DNA of 64,000 bases from Lachnospiraceae bacterium (lineage in GTDB: Bacteria > Bacillota > Clostridia > Lachnospirales > Lachnospiraceae), in assembly GCA_022768745.1 (NCBI GenBank), contig JALELK010000040.1:1-64000 (forward strand). Reading direction: 5' to 3'. Below are positions 8,301-16,543 of the stretch, piece after piece. Below the pieces are notes generated by a model. The model made no database searches and was not told where the DNA came from. It saw only the letters and a list, made by a program, of their open reading frames with translations. The position numbers were made by a program, and so were the translations under genes. Each line of letters opens with the position of its first letter. The first letter of the stretch is position 1.

Positions 8301-10552
8301 AGGAAAACAAGGACACAAAGATTAATTTTGCAGACACAAGTACCGGAATTGGAAAGCGGTTTCAGACCTACTTAAAGGGCGTGGAGGATTACGATATTCA
8401 GATGACCTTTATGTCCAACTATAGTCAGGATGCCAAGGTCTTATCCTTCAATAAGTACAGCAGTGATGCAAAGAAATGGACCGACTATCTGATGCAGTAT
8501 GATATGTTAATTCTGGGCTTTCAGGATATGGCAGAGTTTACAGATAATGAAGTGTTCTTAGCCGGATTTAAAGCCTTTGAAAAGGCTGGAAAAAGTGTGA
8601 TTTTAAGTCACGATATGGTATCGGATAAGAGTTTTGCCTATCCCACTGCCTACTTTAATTATGTCAATTGGAACTGGCAATACGAGGATAACGTGGATAC
8701 CTGCTGGGATTTAAATCAGGAGACTTCCGCATATTTGAGACAACTCAGTGGTCAGATGACCAAGAGTTTTTCTATGACACCGGATTTGAAATCCGCTTTT
8801 GGTTCCTATGCCAGAGTCTACAGCAGAGGAAAACAGGTGTCCTTGTTACCGAAAAGTGATTTACAGGTGGCATATTTGTATCGGTGGAAGAGCACCGGTC
8901 TTTTGTCCGGATATTGGGAATTCACAGATAGGGTCTCCGATGGCAAGAGAGACTGCTCTTGGATGACGGACAAGGATTACAAGTATAAAGTTCCGGGAAC
9001 AGGTGAATACATAGGTAACCTTATGGACAACAGTGTTCGGGTTATGACGTTTGCCTCCAGGGTAAAACCGGAAGACCGGGTGGACAGAGTTTTGACAAGT
9101 CCCAAAAATAATAATGCATCTGTGGATAAAAAGGAGTTAACCTGGCCGGACAGTGATTATACCAACACCGTAAAGGTGGCAAATCAAGGACAGATTACGG
9201 AATACCCATTTGCCATTGACGATACCATTTCTGTGGCAAATACCCATGCCCAGAATTACAAACTGAATCTGGAGGAAAACCAGGTTTCCCAGTTTGACCA
9301 GATGTTTGGTGTGGACGGAGACTATATGGAGTGGCAGGATGTACCAAAAACCGAGGTGACCTGGAACCAGTGGTCAAAGGATTTGAACTACGGTGCATTG
9401 GTTTACAGCGATGGTATGGCGTATGGTTATGCCCAGGTGAACGAGGCAAATTCAGCAGGAAGAAACGGAGGAGCGTTCCAGGCCATTAACCTTCAGGTGG
9501 ATACCCAGGATGGAAGAACCATTGACCACCAGTTGAAAATCTTTAGTGCGGATGAAAATGGAAATACCAATTTATATCCTCAGTTGGAGGGGCTGGCTCC
9601 CGGCAATTACGCTTTCTATGTGGGAAGCACCGGATTCAGCAGCCAAAATATTAATAACCTGAATAAAAACCCTTACTGGCATGATGATTATGTCTATGGA
9701 ACCATGAAGATGACCATCACCGACGGACCGGATACCATGGAGTACTCTCTGGATATGTCCTTGGTGGCAAAGTGGATGGGAATTGAAGTGGACGATATTA
9801 AGGATGTTACAGCCTGTGTATATGGTATGTCTTCTATGAATGATTCGCCGCCGCGATTCTCCACAAAAGACACCCAGGACTATGTAAATAATCTGGGTAA
9901 GGCAAGTGGCGGAGACGCCATCGTATGGTTTAATCTGTCAAACGATGGGGATGATGCTACCAATATATACTCTGCTAAGGATGGAGACAGCGCCAATAAC
10001 TATTACATTTACACCAAGGGTAATATTACCTACACCGGGTTTGGACATGCCAATGATATGACCAATGATGAGATACGTCTGTTTATTAACACCATGATTA
10101 GTGCCTATCGCTCCACTCCGGCGGCGCCTTATGTGACTGTGGAGAATGAGGATGTGATTAACAACGGCTCTATCAGTACTCTTTATACAGAAGAGAGAGA
10201 AGAGGGTCAGGATAAGGAAGTGTTACTGAAGGTCAATGATGATTCCAAAACCACCAAAGCAGGCACTACCTATCGCATGAAAATCACATTGAAAAATAAG
10301 AATGTGGAAGGATTAAAGACCGTAGACGGAAATGATGTGCCAAAGAATGCTGACGGCACCTATACCGTGCAAAAGGGAGCCGAATATAAACTGTTAGCTC
10401 CTTACGGGGATGCAAATACAGAGAATACCATTGCCTATGACGGCAAACTGACTTACAAGGTAAGTCTGACAACTACATATGCAGACGGCACCGAGCAGGA
10501 TGCACAAAGAACTGTGCGGGTTATGCTTATGCCATTATTCGGACTGGACTGA
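5306..10552 (+). CDS. Very large exported DUF5057-like protein of the pilus operon
   Basis: The product has 1748 residues. A basic N-terminus and hydrophobic segment (about residues 6-22) form a signal peptide or anchor, and the mature part is rich in Asp, Asn, Tyr and Thr, as in secreted proteins. A segment after the signal (about residues 48-80, with a Leu-Glu-Ile-Val-Pro-Asn core) matches my memory of DUF5057 proteins of Clostridia. An Asp/Asn/Gly-rich loop near residues 892-904 resembles calcium-binding loops, and the last 150 residues look like immunoglobulin-like beta domains. I see no LPXTG sortase signal. Its coupling to minor pilins suggests a pilus-tip adhesin or carbohydrate-binding protein; this is inference. 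Confidence 0.6.
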   Translation: MSKTRRNTLVVLGLLLGLTLAGMYKGGALGVGTAATPEKITYQTKNTEESLGTKENPFTVLEIVPNKKMAAVGYLFSGSEPVDISKNTAAMLAYQKVYGDYDETAGTYGDKGIADVSMTDYCTFASDFPKDLGYGASEENKVSNAAEDKLHFGQYGYFEHAAGTEGSYKYVPAEGETSGYFAPIAEGEVLGENQATYTWVPLVNFEQTIDNQAPESALGTYFLTGNRYTNQGYDTTDDNNEFYGFEEGTSENPFFGVPVVSDVEKYYPENNEALTISVEEIGTNKDVPQSRYYQYRYEEFYHTYARYEIAHKNQWVKSLFPAVEKPEEFVTQVVTATPEQLKGENISGEHNIIVDADMVVIHDSKVAIPINICTEETPDTSFDQTFDGHDMEGDCFNALIHRQASGNPAMMLMDESAMAKAGTNLGKLYAVLDNVGAKYYYNVYCNSQETGEDNKPLWMAEKNPDAAENASIYQLPAKTGYFTGSSSYVLNWDGSDDFLTKNIGEIVTLTGEGDVTVSSAMSKMYDATCSRKYDAGDGTYSAIKTSLTILELEPIAEFYYGNEGWRSYYMDLLPKDFVGTSTNIADDVKVTTMATYEFNGKVEDLNSTYDMIVVGAKQNETNGLVTNGKGGYNDKNLNNYDKKGKLVSALAYSTIGDLVSTDDGEVYFSDYDRFKKVCNFDRPERFAQDNKHWIAGRIDAWTKNADDTVAQSASFIGSNKGSDIAQAQIRYNATDITQKKYKELLDFSVENLIVIDGFLYNDGKDVDDTVADSSSFIYSLAKIGTVAWDKKENKVVKYADAISSAVSDYDSMVLESRCDLVFSREPNETLAEQGQQGKPVEYSYQVADEGKKTIDKSTIRNNNQTDENGNNVLRYHFTLQGQKGAKYRVSLGIDNNGNGDFSDDETTEDLYILDTTAGVLENTTIDQSQGGYLETGHSYMVVRKLPSSEKGMLPWKLKVYNEQVQSIRYIEKGYTRIPGANPTVIKVLQMNLTSDDDMKENKDTKINFADTSTGIGKRFQTYLKGVEDYDIQMTFMSNYSQDAKVLSFNKYSSDAKKWTDYLMQYDMLILGFQDMAEFTDNEVFLAGFKAFEKAGKSVILSHDMVSDKSFAYPTAYFNYVNWNWQYEDNVDTCWDLNQETSAYLRQLSGQMTKSFSMTPDLKSAFGSYARVYSRGKQVSLLPKSDLQVAYLYRWKSTGLLSGYWEFTDRVSDGKRDCSWMTDKDYKYKVPGTGEYIGNLMDNSVRVMTFASRVKPEDRVDRVLTSPKNNNASVDKKELTWPDSDYTNTVKVANQGQITEYPFAIDDTISVANTHAQNYKLNLEENQVSQFDQMFGVDGDYMEWQDVPKTEVTWNQWSKDLNYGALVYSDGMAYGYAQVNEANSAGRNGGAFQAINLQVDTQDGRTIDHQLKIFSADENGNTNLYPQLEGLAPGNYAFYVGSTGFSSQNINNLNKNPYWHDDYVYGTMKMTITDGPDTMEYSLDMSLVAKWMGIEVDDIKDVTACVYGMSSMNDSPPRFSTKDTQDYVNNLGKASGGDAIVWFNLSNDGDDATNIYSAKDGDSANNYYIYTKGNITYTGFGHANDMTNDEIRLFINTMISAYRSTPAAPYVTVENEDVINNGSISTLYTEEREEGQDKEVLLKVNDDSKTTKAGTTYRMKITLKNKNVEGLKTVDGNDVPKNADGTYTVQKGAEYKLLAPYGDANTENTIAYDGKLTYKVSLTTTYADGTEQDAQRTVRVMLMPLFGLD

Positions 10553-10553
10553 G

Positions 10554-10598
10554 CCATTAGGGACGGATACCAATGGCTCTAAGGTCTGTCCCTAGTGG
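10554..10598 (+). repeat. Small REP-like hairpin sharing sequence with the giant palindrome
   Basis: CCATTAGGGAC at 10554-10564 pairs with GTCCCTAGTGG at 10588-10598 with one mismatch, giving a hairpin directly after the pilus operon. The unit shares the 20-mer TAGGGACGGATACCAATGGC and the 14-mer AAGGTCTGTCCCTA with the outer arms of the element at 12093-12761. A related fragment with CTGTCCC follows to about 10617. It lacks a long T-run, so its use as a terminator is uncertain. Confidence 0.75.
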
Positions 10599-10692
10599 TC
10601 TGGAGAACTGTCCCTTTTAACCCTAAGATTAGTTTTTATAGGACTCTATTTTTCTTAAGAAAGTTGTTTTTAAAAAAATGTCATATCTACCC

Positions 10693-10721
10693 TTGCTTAA
10701 TCGGAGTCGTTATACTATGAT
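10693..10721 (+). promoter_or_regulatory. Probable sigma-A promoter of pyrBI
   Basis: TTGCTT at 10693-10698 and TATGAT at 10716-10721 are separated by exactly 17 nt, about 40 nt before the pyrB start. The ribosome binding site CGGAGG lies at about 10750. No pyrimidine attenuator or PyrR-type leader fits in the short 5' leader. Confidence 0.65.
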
Positions 10722-10762
10722 ATTCTAGAAAAAAATGAAATAAGAATATACGGAGGTTTGTT

Positions 10763-11683
10763 ATGCGACATGTTATGAGCCCTCTGGATTTTACCACTGA
10801 GGAATTAGAACAATTAATGGATTTAGCCGACGATATGAAAGAACACCCGGACAAGTATTCCGAGAGCTGTCGAGGCAAAAAGCTGGCCACCTGTTTTTAT
10901 GAGCCAAGCACCAGAACGAGACTGAGTTTTGAAGCAGCTATGTTAAATCTTGGTGGTTCTGTTTTAGGCTTTTCCAGTGCAGATTCCAGTTCTGCATCCA
11001 AAGGAGAAAGTGTTTCTGATACGATTCGTGTTATTTCTTGTTACGCAGATATTTGTGCTATGCGTCATCCAAAGGAAGGTGCTCCACTTGTTGCATCGTC
11101 CCATTCTTTGATTCCTGTAATCAATGCTGGTGATGGAGGTCATCAACATCCAACTCAAACCCTTACCGATTTATATACCATCCGTTCCTTAAATGGTTCT
11201 ATTGGAAATTTAACCATTGGTTTGTGTGGAGATTTAAAATTTGGTCGTACCGTTCACTCTTTGATTAACGCTTTGGTCCGTTACCCGAATATTAAATTTG
11301 TCTTGATTTCTCCGGAGGAGTTAAAGGTGCCGGAATATATCAGAGAGGATGTTTTGGACAAGAATCACATTCCTTACGTGGAGATGGAACGCTTAGAGGA
11401 TGCTATGCCAGAACTTGATATTTTGTATATGACCCGTGTTCAGAGAGAGCGTTTCTTCAATGAAGAGGATTACCTCCGCATGAAAGATTTCTATATATTA
11501 AATGCAGAAAAAATGGAGTTGGCGAAAAAGGATATGATGGTGCTTCATCCTCTTCCTCGTGTCAATGAAATTTCCGTAGATGTGGATGATGATCCAAGAG
11601 CAGCCTACTTCAAGCAGGCACAGTACGGCGTCTATATCCGAATGGCTTTGATTTATACTTTATTGGAGGTGGGATCATGTTAA
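10763..11683 (+). CDS. pyrB: Aspartate carbamoyltransferase catalytic chain
   Basis: The enzyme joins carbamoyl phosphate and L-aspartate to N-carbamoyl-aspartate, the committed step of pyrimidine synthesis. Its 306 residues match the catalytic chain length. The carbamoyl-phosphate signature Ser-Thr-Arg-Thr-Arg with its Phe-Glu context is near residues 51-60, and His-Pro-Thr-Gln-Thr follows in the middle. The C-terminal part has the His-Pro-Leu-Pro-Arg motif of the aspartate-binding domain. The regulatory chain gene overlaps its 3' end by 7 nt, so the product is a class B type PyrB-PyrI holoenzyme. Confidence 0.97.
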   Translation: MRHVMSPLDFTTEELEQLMDLADDMKEHPDKYSESCRGKKLATCFYEPSTRTRLSFEAAMLNLGGSVLGFSSADSSSASKGESVSDTIRVISCYADICAMRHPKEGAPLVASSHSLIPVINAGDGGHQHPTQTLTDLYTIRSLNGSIGNLTIGLCGDLKFGRTVHSLINALVRYPNIKFVLISPEELKVPEYIREDVLDKNHIPYVEMERLEDAMPELDILYMTRVQRERFFNEEDYLRMKDFYILNAEKMELAKKDMMVLHPLPRVNEISVDVDDDPRAAYFKQAQYGVYIRMALIYTLLEVGSC

Positions 11684-12099
11684 ATATCAGTGGTATTCAG
11701 GAAGGTTTTGTTTTGGACCATATCAATGCAGGTATGAGTATGAAAATTTATCATGACCTTCACTTAGACGAGTTGGATTGCACTGTGGCAATCATTATGA
11801 ATGTAAAAAGTAGCAAGATGGGCAAGAAGGACATCTTAAAAGTGGAATGTCCTATTGATGCCTTGGACCTTGATATTTTAGGTTACATTGACCACAACAT
11901 TACTGTCAATGTGATTAAGGGAGACAAAATTGTGGAAAAGAAATCCCTTACCTTGCCAAGGGAGATTCACAATGTGATTAAGTGTAAAAACCCTCGTTGC
12001 ATCACTTCCATTGAGCAGGAGTTAGAGCAGATTTTTGTTCTCACCGATGAGGAGAACGAAGTCTATCGTTGCAAGTATTGTGAGGAGAAGAGCCAATAG
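11677..12099 (+). CDS. pyrI: Aspartate carbamoyltransferase regulatory chain
   Basis: This 140-residue chain binds nucleotide effectors through its N-terminal domain and contacts PyrB through a C-terminal zinc domain. The four zinc ligands are visible as Cys103 and Cys108 (CX4C) and Cys132 and Cys135 (CX2C). The start overlaps pyrB and has its own GGAGGTGGG site. The stop codon TAG at 12097-12099 lies inside the first bases of the giant palindrome, so the last codon and stop are shared with the repeat; the protein is still normal in length. Confidence 0.96.
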   Translation: MLNISGIQEGFVLDHINAGMSMKIYHDLHLDELDCTVAIIMNVKSSKMGKKDILKVECPIDALDLDILGYIDHNITVNVIKGDKIVEKKSLTLPREIHNVIKCKNPRCITSIEQELEQIFVLTDEENEVYRCKYCEEKSQ

Positions 12100-12761
12100 G
12101 GACGGATACCAATGGCACCATGGTCTGGCACCAATGGACCCAAGGTCTGTCCCTAATGGAACAAACATCACTATTTTATAAGCAGGTTTCGGCTGGACCC
12201 TTTTGTCCGGTCCCGGGGAGCCTGCTTTTTCTTATTTGGAGAAAATTTACGGTATCTCTTAATACAGATTTTGTTTGAGATAAACTGTCTCTTTCACGGC
12301 TTCGACTTTTCGCTAAGGATGTGTACGTCGGTGGCAGATATTTAAACACCCGCTTCATAAGAGATTCTAAGAGCTTGATACTTTACATATATGAAATTTA
12401 CGGTACCGGCATAAACGCACCATCCGGGTGCGGTTATGCCTCTCGGGTACATCCTTGTACCCTCGTACCTGATAAAACACCAAGCTCTAAGAATCTCTAA
12501 CTTGCTCTGCAATCATATCTGCCACAGACGAACATCATCCAAGCGATTGTCGAACCTTGAAAAGACAGTTTTAATATGGAAAACAAAATCTGTATTAAGA
12601 GATACGTAAAGATTTCAACATAATAGAAAGCAGGCTCCCCGGGACCGGACAAAAGGGTCCAGCCGAAACCTGCTGACGAAACCATAAAGGTGTTCCAATA
12701 GGGACAGACCTTGGGTCCATTGGTGCCAGACCATGGTGCCATTGGTATCCGTCCCTATTGG
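12093..12761. repeat. Giant near-palindromic element 1 (669 nt)
   Basis: The outer arms 12093-12163 and 12691-12761 are inverted copies matching at 70 of 71 positions. Further inward, 12181-12228 matches the reverse complement of 12627-12674 at all 48 positions, 12252-12276 matches 12581-12605 at 25 of 25, 12331-12341 matches 12515-12525 at 11 of 11, and 12360-12377 matches 12481-12498 at 17 of 18. The tip is branched: a stem GGTAC 12402-12406 with GTACC 12465-12469 encloses hairpins 12408-12440 and 12445-12462. There is no credible gene inside. The element fills the whole pyrI-murE gap. It may be a large structured RNA, a palindromic mobile repeat or a pair of inverted REPs; the sequence alone does not decide. 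Confidence 0.9.
12181..12230 (+). terminator. Possible pyrBI terminator within element 1
   Basis: AGCAGG at 12181-12186 can pair with CCTGCT at 12221-12226, with an inner GGAC/GTCC stem, followed by TTTTT. It would end transcripts leaving pyrI, but the same arm can also pair with its distant inverted copy at 12627-12674. Confidence 0.45.
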
Positions 12762-12786
12762 CTCAGGACTTCAGGTATGTTATACT
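12758..12786 (+). promoter_or_regulatory. Probable promoter of the murE-thiN operon
   Basis: TTGGCT at 12758-12763 and TATACT at 12781-12786 have a 17-nt spacer and lie 27 nt before the murE start. The first four bases of the -35 box are the last four bases of palindrome element 1, so the repeat end contributes to this promoter. Confidence 0.65.
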
Positions 12787-12813
12787 ATAAGGCTGTAAGG
12801 AGAGTGCAAAAAT

Positions 12814-14280
12814 ATGAGAGAATTAAAACATTTATTAGAAAAGTTAGACTATAAATTGATACAGGGAGATTTGGATAAAACCATCACCACTTTGGTGTAT
12901 GACTCCAGAAAAGCGGAAAAAGACTGCATGTTTGTGTGCGTCAAGGGAGCAGTGGTAGATGGTCATACCTTTGCAAAGGAAGTGGCAGAAAAGGGAGCTT
13001 CTGTGCTGGTGGTGGAAGAGAATGTGGAAGTCCCGGAGAATGTGACTGTGATTCAGGTGGAGGATACCAGAGTGGCGTTGGCATTTTTGTCCGCAGCATA
13101 CTTTGATTATCCGGCAGACACCCTAAAGGTGATTGGAATTACCGGAACCAAGGGAAAAACCACCACTACTTATATGGTGAAATCCATTCTGGAAAATGCC
13201 GGATATAAAACAGGACTTATCGGAACCATTGAGGCTATTACCGGAGATGAAAAAATCCCCTCAGCCAATACCACTCCGGAGTCTTATAAGGTACAGGAAT
13301 ATTTTAGAAAAATGCTAGATGCCGGATGTGAGTGTGCGGTGATGGAAGTGTCTTCCCAGGGGCTGATGATGCACCGTGTGGATGGTTTTACTTTTGATAT
13401 CGGTATCTTTACTAATATTGAGCCGGATCACATCGGTCCTAACGAGCATGCTTCCTTTGAGGAGTATATGGCCTGCAAGGCAATGCTGTTTCAAAGATGT
13501 AAGCTTGGAATTGTCAACGGGGATGATGCCCACGTGGAGACCATTTTAAAAGACCATACCTGTGAAGTGGAAAGATACGGATTTTCAGAGGATGCAGATA
13601 TCCGGGCTACCAATGTAAAATTGGTCAATCGTCCGGGATATCTGGGGGTATCCTATGACGTGGCAGGATTGGTAAACGGTCCTATTGAAATTGATGTGCC
13701 GGGCAGGTTTAGTGTTTATAATTCCCTTACTGCCATTGCTATCTGCCATCACTTCAACGTGACTTTGGAGGATATGCAAAAGGCCTTGAAGGTGGCAAAG
13801 GTAAAGGGCCGTATTGAGATGATACCGGTTTCCGATGACTTTACTTTAATGATTGATTATGCTCACAATGCCATGAGTCTGGAGAGTCTGCTCACCACAT
13901 TAAAGGAGTACAATCCCACTCGTTTGGTGTGCCTGTTTGGTTGTGGAGGAAATCGCTCCAAACTCCGTCGCTATGAGATGGGTGAGGTGTCAGGAAAACT
14001 GGCAGATTTAACCATTATCACCTCAGATAATCCTCGTTTTGAAGAGCCTCAGGACATTATCGATGATATCAAAATCGGTATTGGAAAAACCTCAGGAGAA
14101 TATGTGGAGATTATTAACCGTAAGGATGCCATTAAGTACGCCATTGAGCATAGCAGAAAGGGCGATGTCATTGTGTTGGCAGGAAAAGGTCATGAGGATT
14201 ATCAGGAGATAAAAGGCAAGAAATATCCAATGGATGAGCGAGTGCTCATTGCAGAGGTGCTGAAAGAATTAGGACGATAG
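12814..14280 (+). CDS. murE: UDP-MurNAc-L-Ala-D-Glu:meso-diaminopimelate ligase
   Basis: This cytoplasmic Mur ligase adds the third amino acid to the peptidoglycan stem peptide. The 488 residues include the ATP-binding motif Gly-Thr-Lys-Gly-Lys-Thr-Thr-Thr near residues 112-119, the Lys of the Cys-Lys-Ala-Met-Leu-Phe segment that is carbamylated in the family, and Asp-Asn-Pro-Arg near residue 407. The DNPR form is the signature for meso-diaminopimelate, against the DDPN-like form of lysine-adding enzymes. The ribosome binding site is AAGGAGAG. It heads a co-directional operon, with priA starting 16 nt downstream. Confidence 0.95.
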   Translation: MRELKHLLEKLDYKLIQGDLDKTITTLVYDSRKAEKDCMFVCVKGAVVDGHTFAKEVAEKGASVLVVEENVEVPENVTVIQVEDTRVALAFLSAAYFDYPADTLKVIGITGTKGKTTTTYMVKSILENAGYKTGLIGTIEAITGDEKIPSANTTPESYKVQEYFRKMLDAGCECAVMEVSSQGLMMHRVDGFTFDIGIFTNIEPDHIGPNEHASFEEYMACKAMLFQRCKLGIVNGDDAHVETILKDHTCEVERYGFSEDADIRATNVKLVNRPGYLGVSYDVAGLVNGPIEIDVPGRFSVYNSLTAIAICHHFNVTLEDMQKALKVAKVKGRIEMIPVSDDFTLMIDYAHNAMSLESLLTTLKEYNPTRLVCLFGCGGNRSKLRRYEMGEVSGKLADLTIITSDNPRFEEPQDIIDDIKIGIGKTSGEYVEIINRKDAIKYAIEHSRKGDVIVLAGKGHEDYQEIKGKKYPMDERVLIAEVLKELGR

Positions 14281-14296
14281 AAGGTACGAATCAGGT

Positions 14297-16528
14297 ATGA
14301 AATACGCAGATGTGATTATAGATATCTCTCACGAAAAATTGGATAAAACCTTTCAGTATGAAATACCGGATTCATTGACGGATAAGGTGGAAATCGGCAC
14401 TCAGGTGGTGATTCCTTTTGGCAGAGGAGAACGAAAAATCAAAGGCTATGTGGTGGATTTTTCCCGGGAGCCAAAGATTGCACCGGAAAAAATAAAACCT
14501 GTCTGTGGAGTGGCAAAGGACAGTCTCGCTATTGAATCCCAGTTGATTGCACTGGCGGCGTGGATGAAACGCAATTATGGTTCCACTATGAACCAGGCGT
14601 TAAAGACAGTGATCCCCATCAAGAAAAAGGAGAACATCCGGGAAAAGAAAACCGTGACATTTTTACTGGATGAGGCGCAGGCGAAAACCGAGTTTACCCA
14701 ATTGATGGCAAGAAAAAATCATAGTGTTGCCAAGGAACGTCTGTTACAGGAATTGATGGAGCACAGGTCCATTTCCTGGGAAGATATCACAGGCAGACTT
14801 CACGTGCCCTCCTCGGTTATCCGGGATTTTGAAAAAGCTGGCTGGGTGGAGGTGACCTCTGCCAGAGCTTACCGCAATCCCATCTCTGTGGGAGAGGGGG
14901 AGAAGAAACAGGTCATATTAAATGAAGAGCAGAAACAGGCGGTAAACACAGTGCTGGAGGATTGGAATCAAAATATTTTTACCACCTATCTTTTGCACGG
15001 TGTCACCGGAAGTGGAAAGACCCAGGTGTATATGGAACTGATTGATGCATGTATCCGTCGGGGAAAATCCGCCATTGTGCTGATACCGGAGATTGCTCTG
15101 ACTTATCAGACAGTAATGCGTTTTTATGGTCGATTTGGAAATCAGGTGTCCATTATCAATTCTAGAATGAGTCCCGGGGAGAGATTTGACCAGTTTGAGC
15201 GGGCAAAATCCGGGGACATCCGCATTATGGTGGGACCAAGGAGCGCCCTGTTCACACCTTTTTCAAATTTGGGTCTTATCATCATTGATGAGGAACATGA
15301 GACTACATATAAAAGTGAGACGGTGCCCAAATATCACGCCAGAGAGACAGCGATTGCCCGGGGGATGATGAATCAGGCTTCTGTGGTGTTGGGGTCAGCT
15401 ACTCCCTCTGTGGAGAGTTTTTACAAAGCAAAAAGCGGAACTTACAAGCTTTTGACTCTGACCAAAAGAGTGGAAAACAAACCCTTGCCGGAGTGTGAAA
15501 TCGTGGATTTGCGACAGGAACTGAGAAGTGGCAACCGCTCCATCTTAAGCCGGCGGCTGACAGAACTTATGGAGGACCGGTTAAAAAAGAAGGAACAGAT
15601 TATGCTCTTTGTAAACCGCCGGGGACTGCTGGGGTTCGTTTCTTGCAGGGCCTGTGGCCATGTGATAAAATGTCCTCATTGTGATGTTTCCCTAAGTCTG
15701 CATCAGGGAAACAAAATGCAGTGTCATTACTGTGGTTATGAGGTGAGCAAGCCCACGGTCTGTCCGGAGTGCGGCTCAAAATACATCGGTGGATTTAAGG
15801 CGGGAACCCAGAAGTTTGAGGAAGTGGTAAAACAGAGATTTCCACAGGCAAGGGTGTTGCGTATGGATATGGATACCACCCGTGGCAAAGGCGGTCATCA
15901 GGAGATTTTGGAAGCCTTTTCCAATCAGGAGGCAGACATTTTGATTGGCACTCAGATGATTGTCAAGGGACATGATTTTCCAAATGTGACATTGGTGGGA
16001 GTCTTGGCGGCAGATTTGTCTTTGAATGCCGGAGATTTTCACAGTGGAGAGAGAACCTTTCAGCTGCTGACCCAGGCGGCGGGAAGAGCTGGGAGAGGAA
16101 ATACACCGGGGCAGGTGGTGTTTCAGACTTACCAACCACAGCATTACAGTATTGTAGCGGCAAAGGAGCAGGATTATCTTAAGTTTTATGAGCAGGAGAT
16201 TGTTTACCGCAAGATGCTTGGTTATCCTCCGGCAGCCCATATGCTAGTGATTCTGGTGACATCACCTATGGAGGAACATGCAGTCGCTATGGCGCAAAAT
16301 CTGGCAGAACTGGTTGAAAAAAGTCAGGAGAAAGTGGTCTGTATGGGACCATCGGAGCCTTCCGTGGCAAAGATTAATGACATTTACAGAAGAGTGCTTT
16401 ATCTGAAGTGGCCAAAGTATCAGGTGTTGGTTCAGATAAAAGATAAAATAGAACAGTATTTATTAGAGAAAAATGATATGAGAGATGTATCCGTCTGGTT
16501 TGATTTTGACCCCATGAGCGGATTTTAA
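14297..16528 (+). CDS. priA: Primosomal protein N' (PriA helicase)
   Basis: PriA restarts collapsed replication forks. Of 743 residues, the N-terminal third is the DNA-binding region. Walker A (Gly-Val-Thr-Gly-Ser-Gly-Lys-Thr) is near residue 235, and the DEEH Walker B near 335. Eight cysteines in CX2C pairs between about residues 449 and 493 form the two zinc sites. Helicase motifs V and VI (with a Gln-Ala-Ala-Gly-Arg-Ala-Gly-Arg core) follow. Length and domain order match the family, and def follows after 15 nt. Confidence 0.97.
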   Translation: MKYADVIIDISHEKLDKTFQYEIPDSLTDKVEIGTQVVIPFGRGERKIKGYVVDFSREPKIAPEKIKPVCGVAKDSLAIESQLIALAAWMKRNYGSTMNQALKTVIPIKKKENIREKKTVTFLLDEAQAKTEFTQLMARKNHSVAKERLLQELMEHRSISWEDITGRLHVPSSVIRDFEKAGWVEVTSARAYRNPISVGEGEKKQVILNEEQKQAVNTVLEDWNQNIFTTYLLHGVTGSGKTQVYMELIDACIRRGKSAIVLIPEIALTYQTVMRFYGRFGNQVSIINSRMSPGERFDQFERAKSGDIRIMVGPRSALFTPFSNLGLIIIDEEHETTYKSETVPKYHARETAIARGMMNQASVVLGSATPSVESFYKAKSGTYKLLTLTKRVENKPLPECEIVDLRQELRSGNRSILSRRLTELMEDRLKKKEQIMLFVNRRGLLGFVSCRACGHVIKCPHCDVSLSLHQGNKMQCHYCGYEVSKPTVCPECGSKYIGGFKAGTQKFEEVVKQRFPQARVLRMDMDTTRGKGGHQEILEAFSNQEADILIGTQMIVKGHDFPNVTLVGVLAADLSLNAGDFHSGERTFQLLTQAAGRAGRGNTPGQVVFQTYQPQHYSIVAAKEQDYLKFYEQEIVYRKMLGYPPAAHMLVILVTSPMEEHAVAMAQNLAELVEKSQEKVVCMGPSEPSVAKINDIYRRVLYLKWPKYQVLVQIKDKIEQYLLEKNDMRDVSVWFDFDPMSGF

Positions 16529-16543
16529 ATTTAGGAGGTAGTT

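Noticed and set aside
12176-12742. Short reading frames on the minus strand inside element 1
   Set aside because: They follow the inverted arms, lack ribosome binding sites, and have composition explained by the palindrome; no protein family is recognised.
12093-12761. Element 1 as a CRISPR array
   Set aside because: There are no regularly spaced direct repeats; similarity is only between inverted arms.
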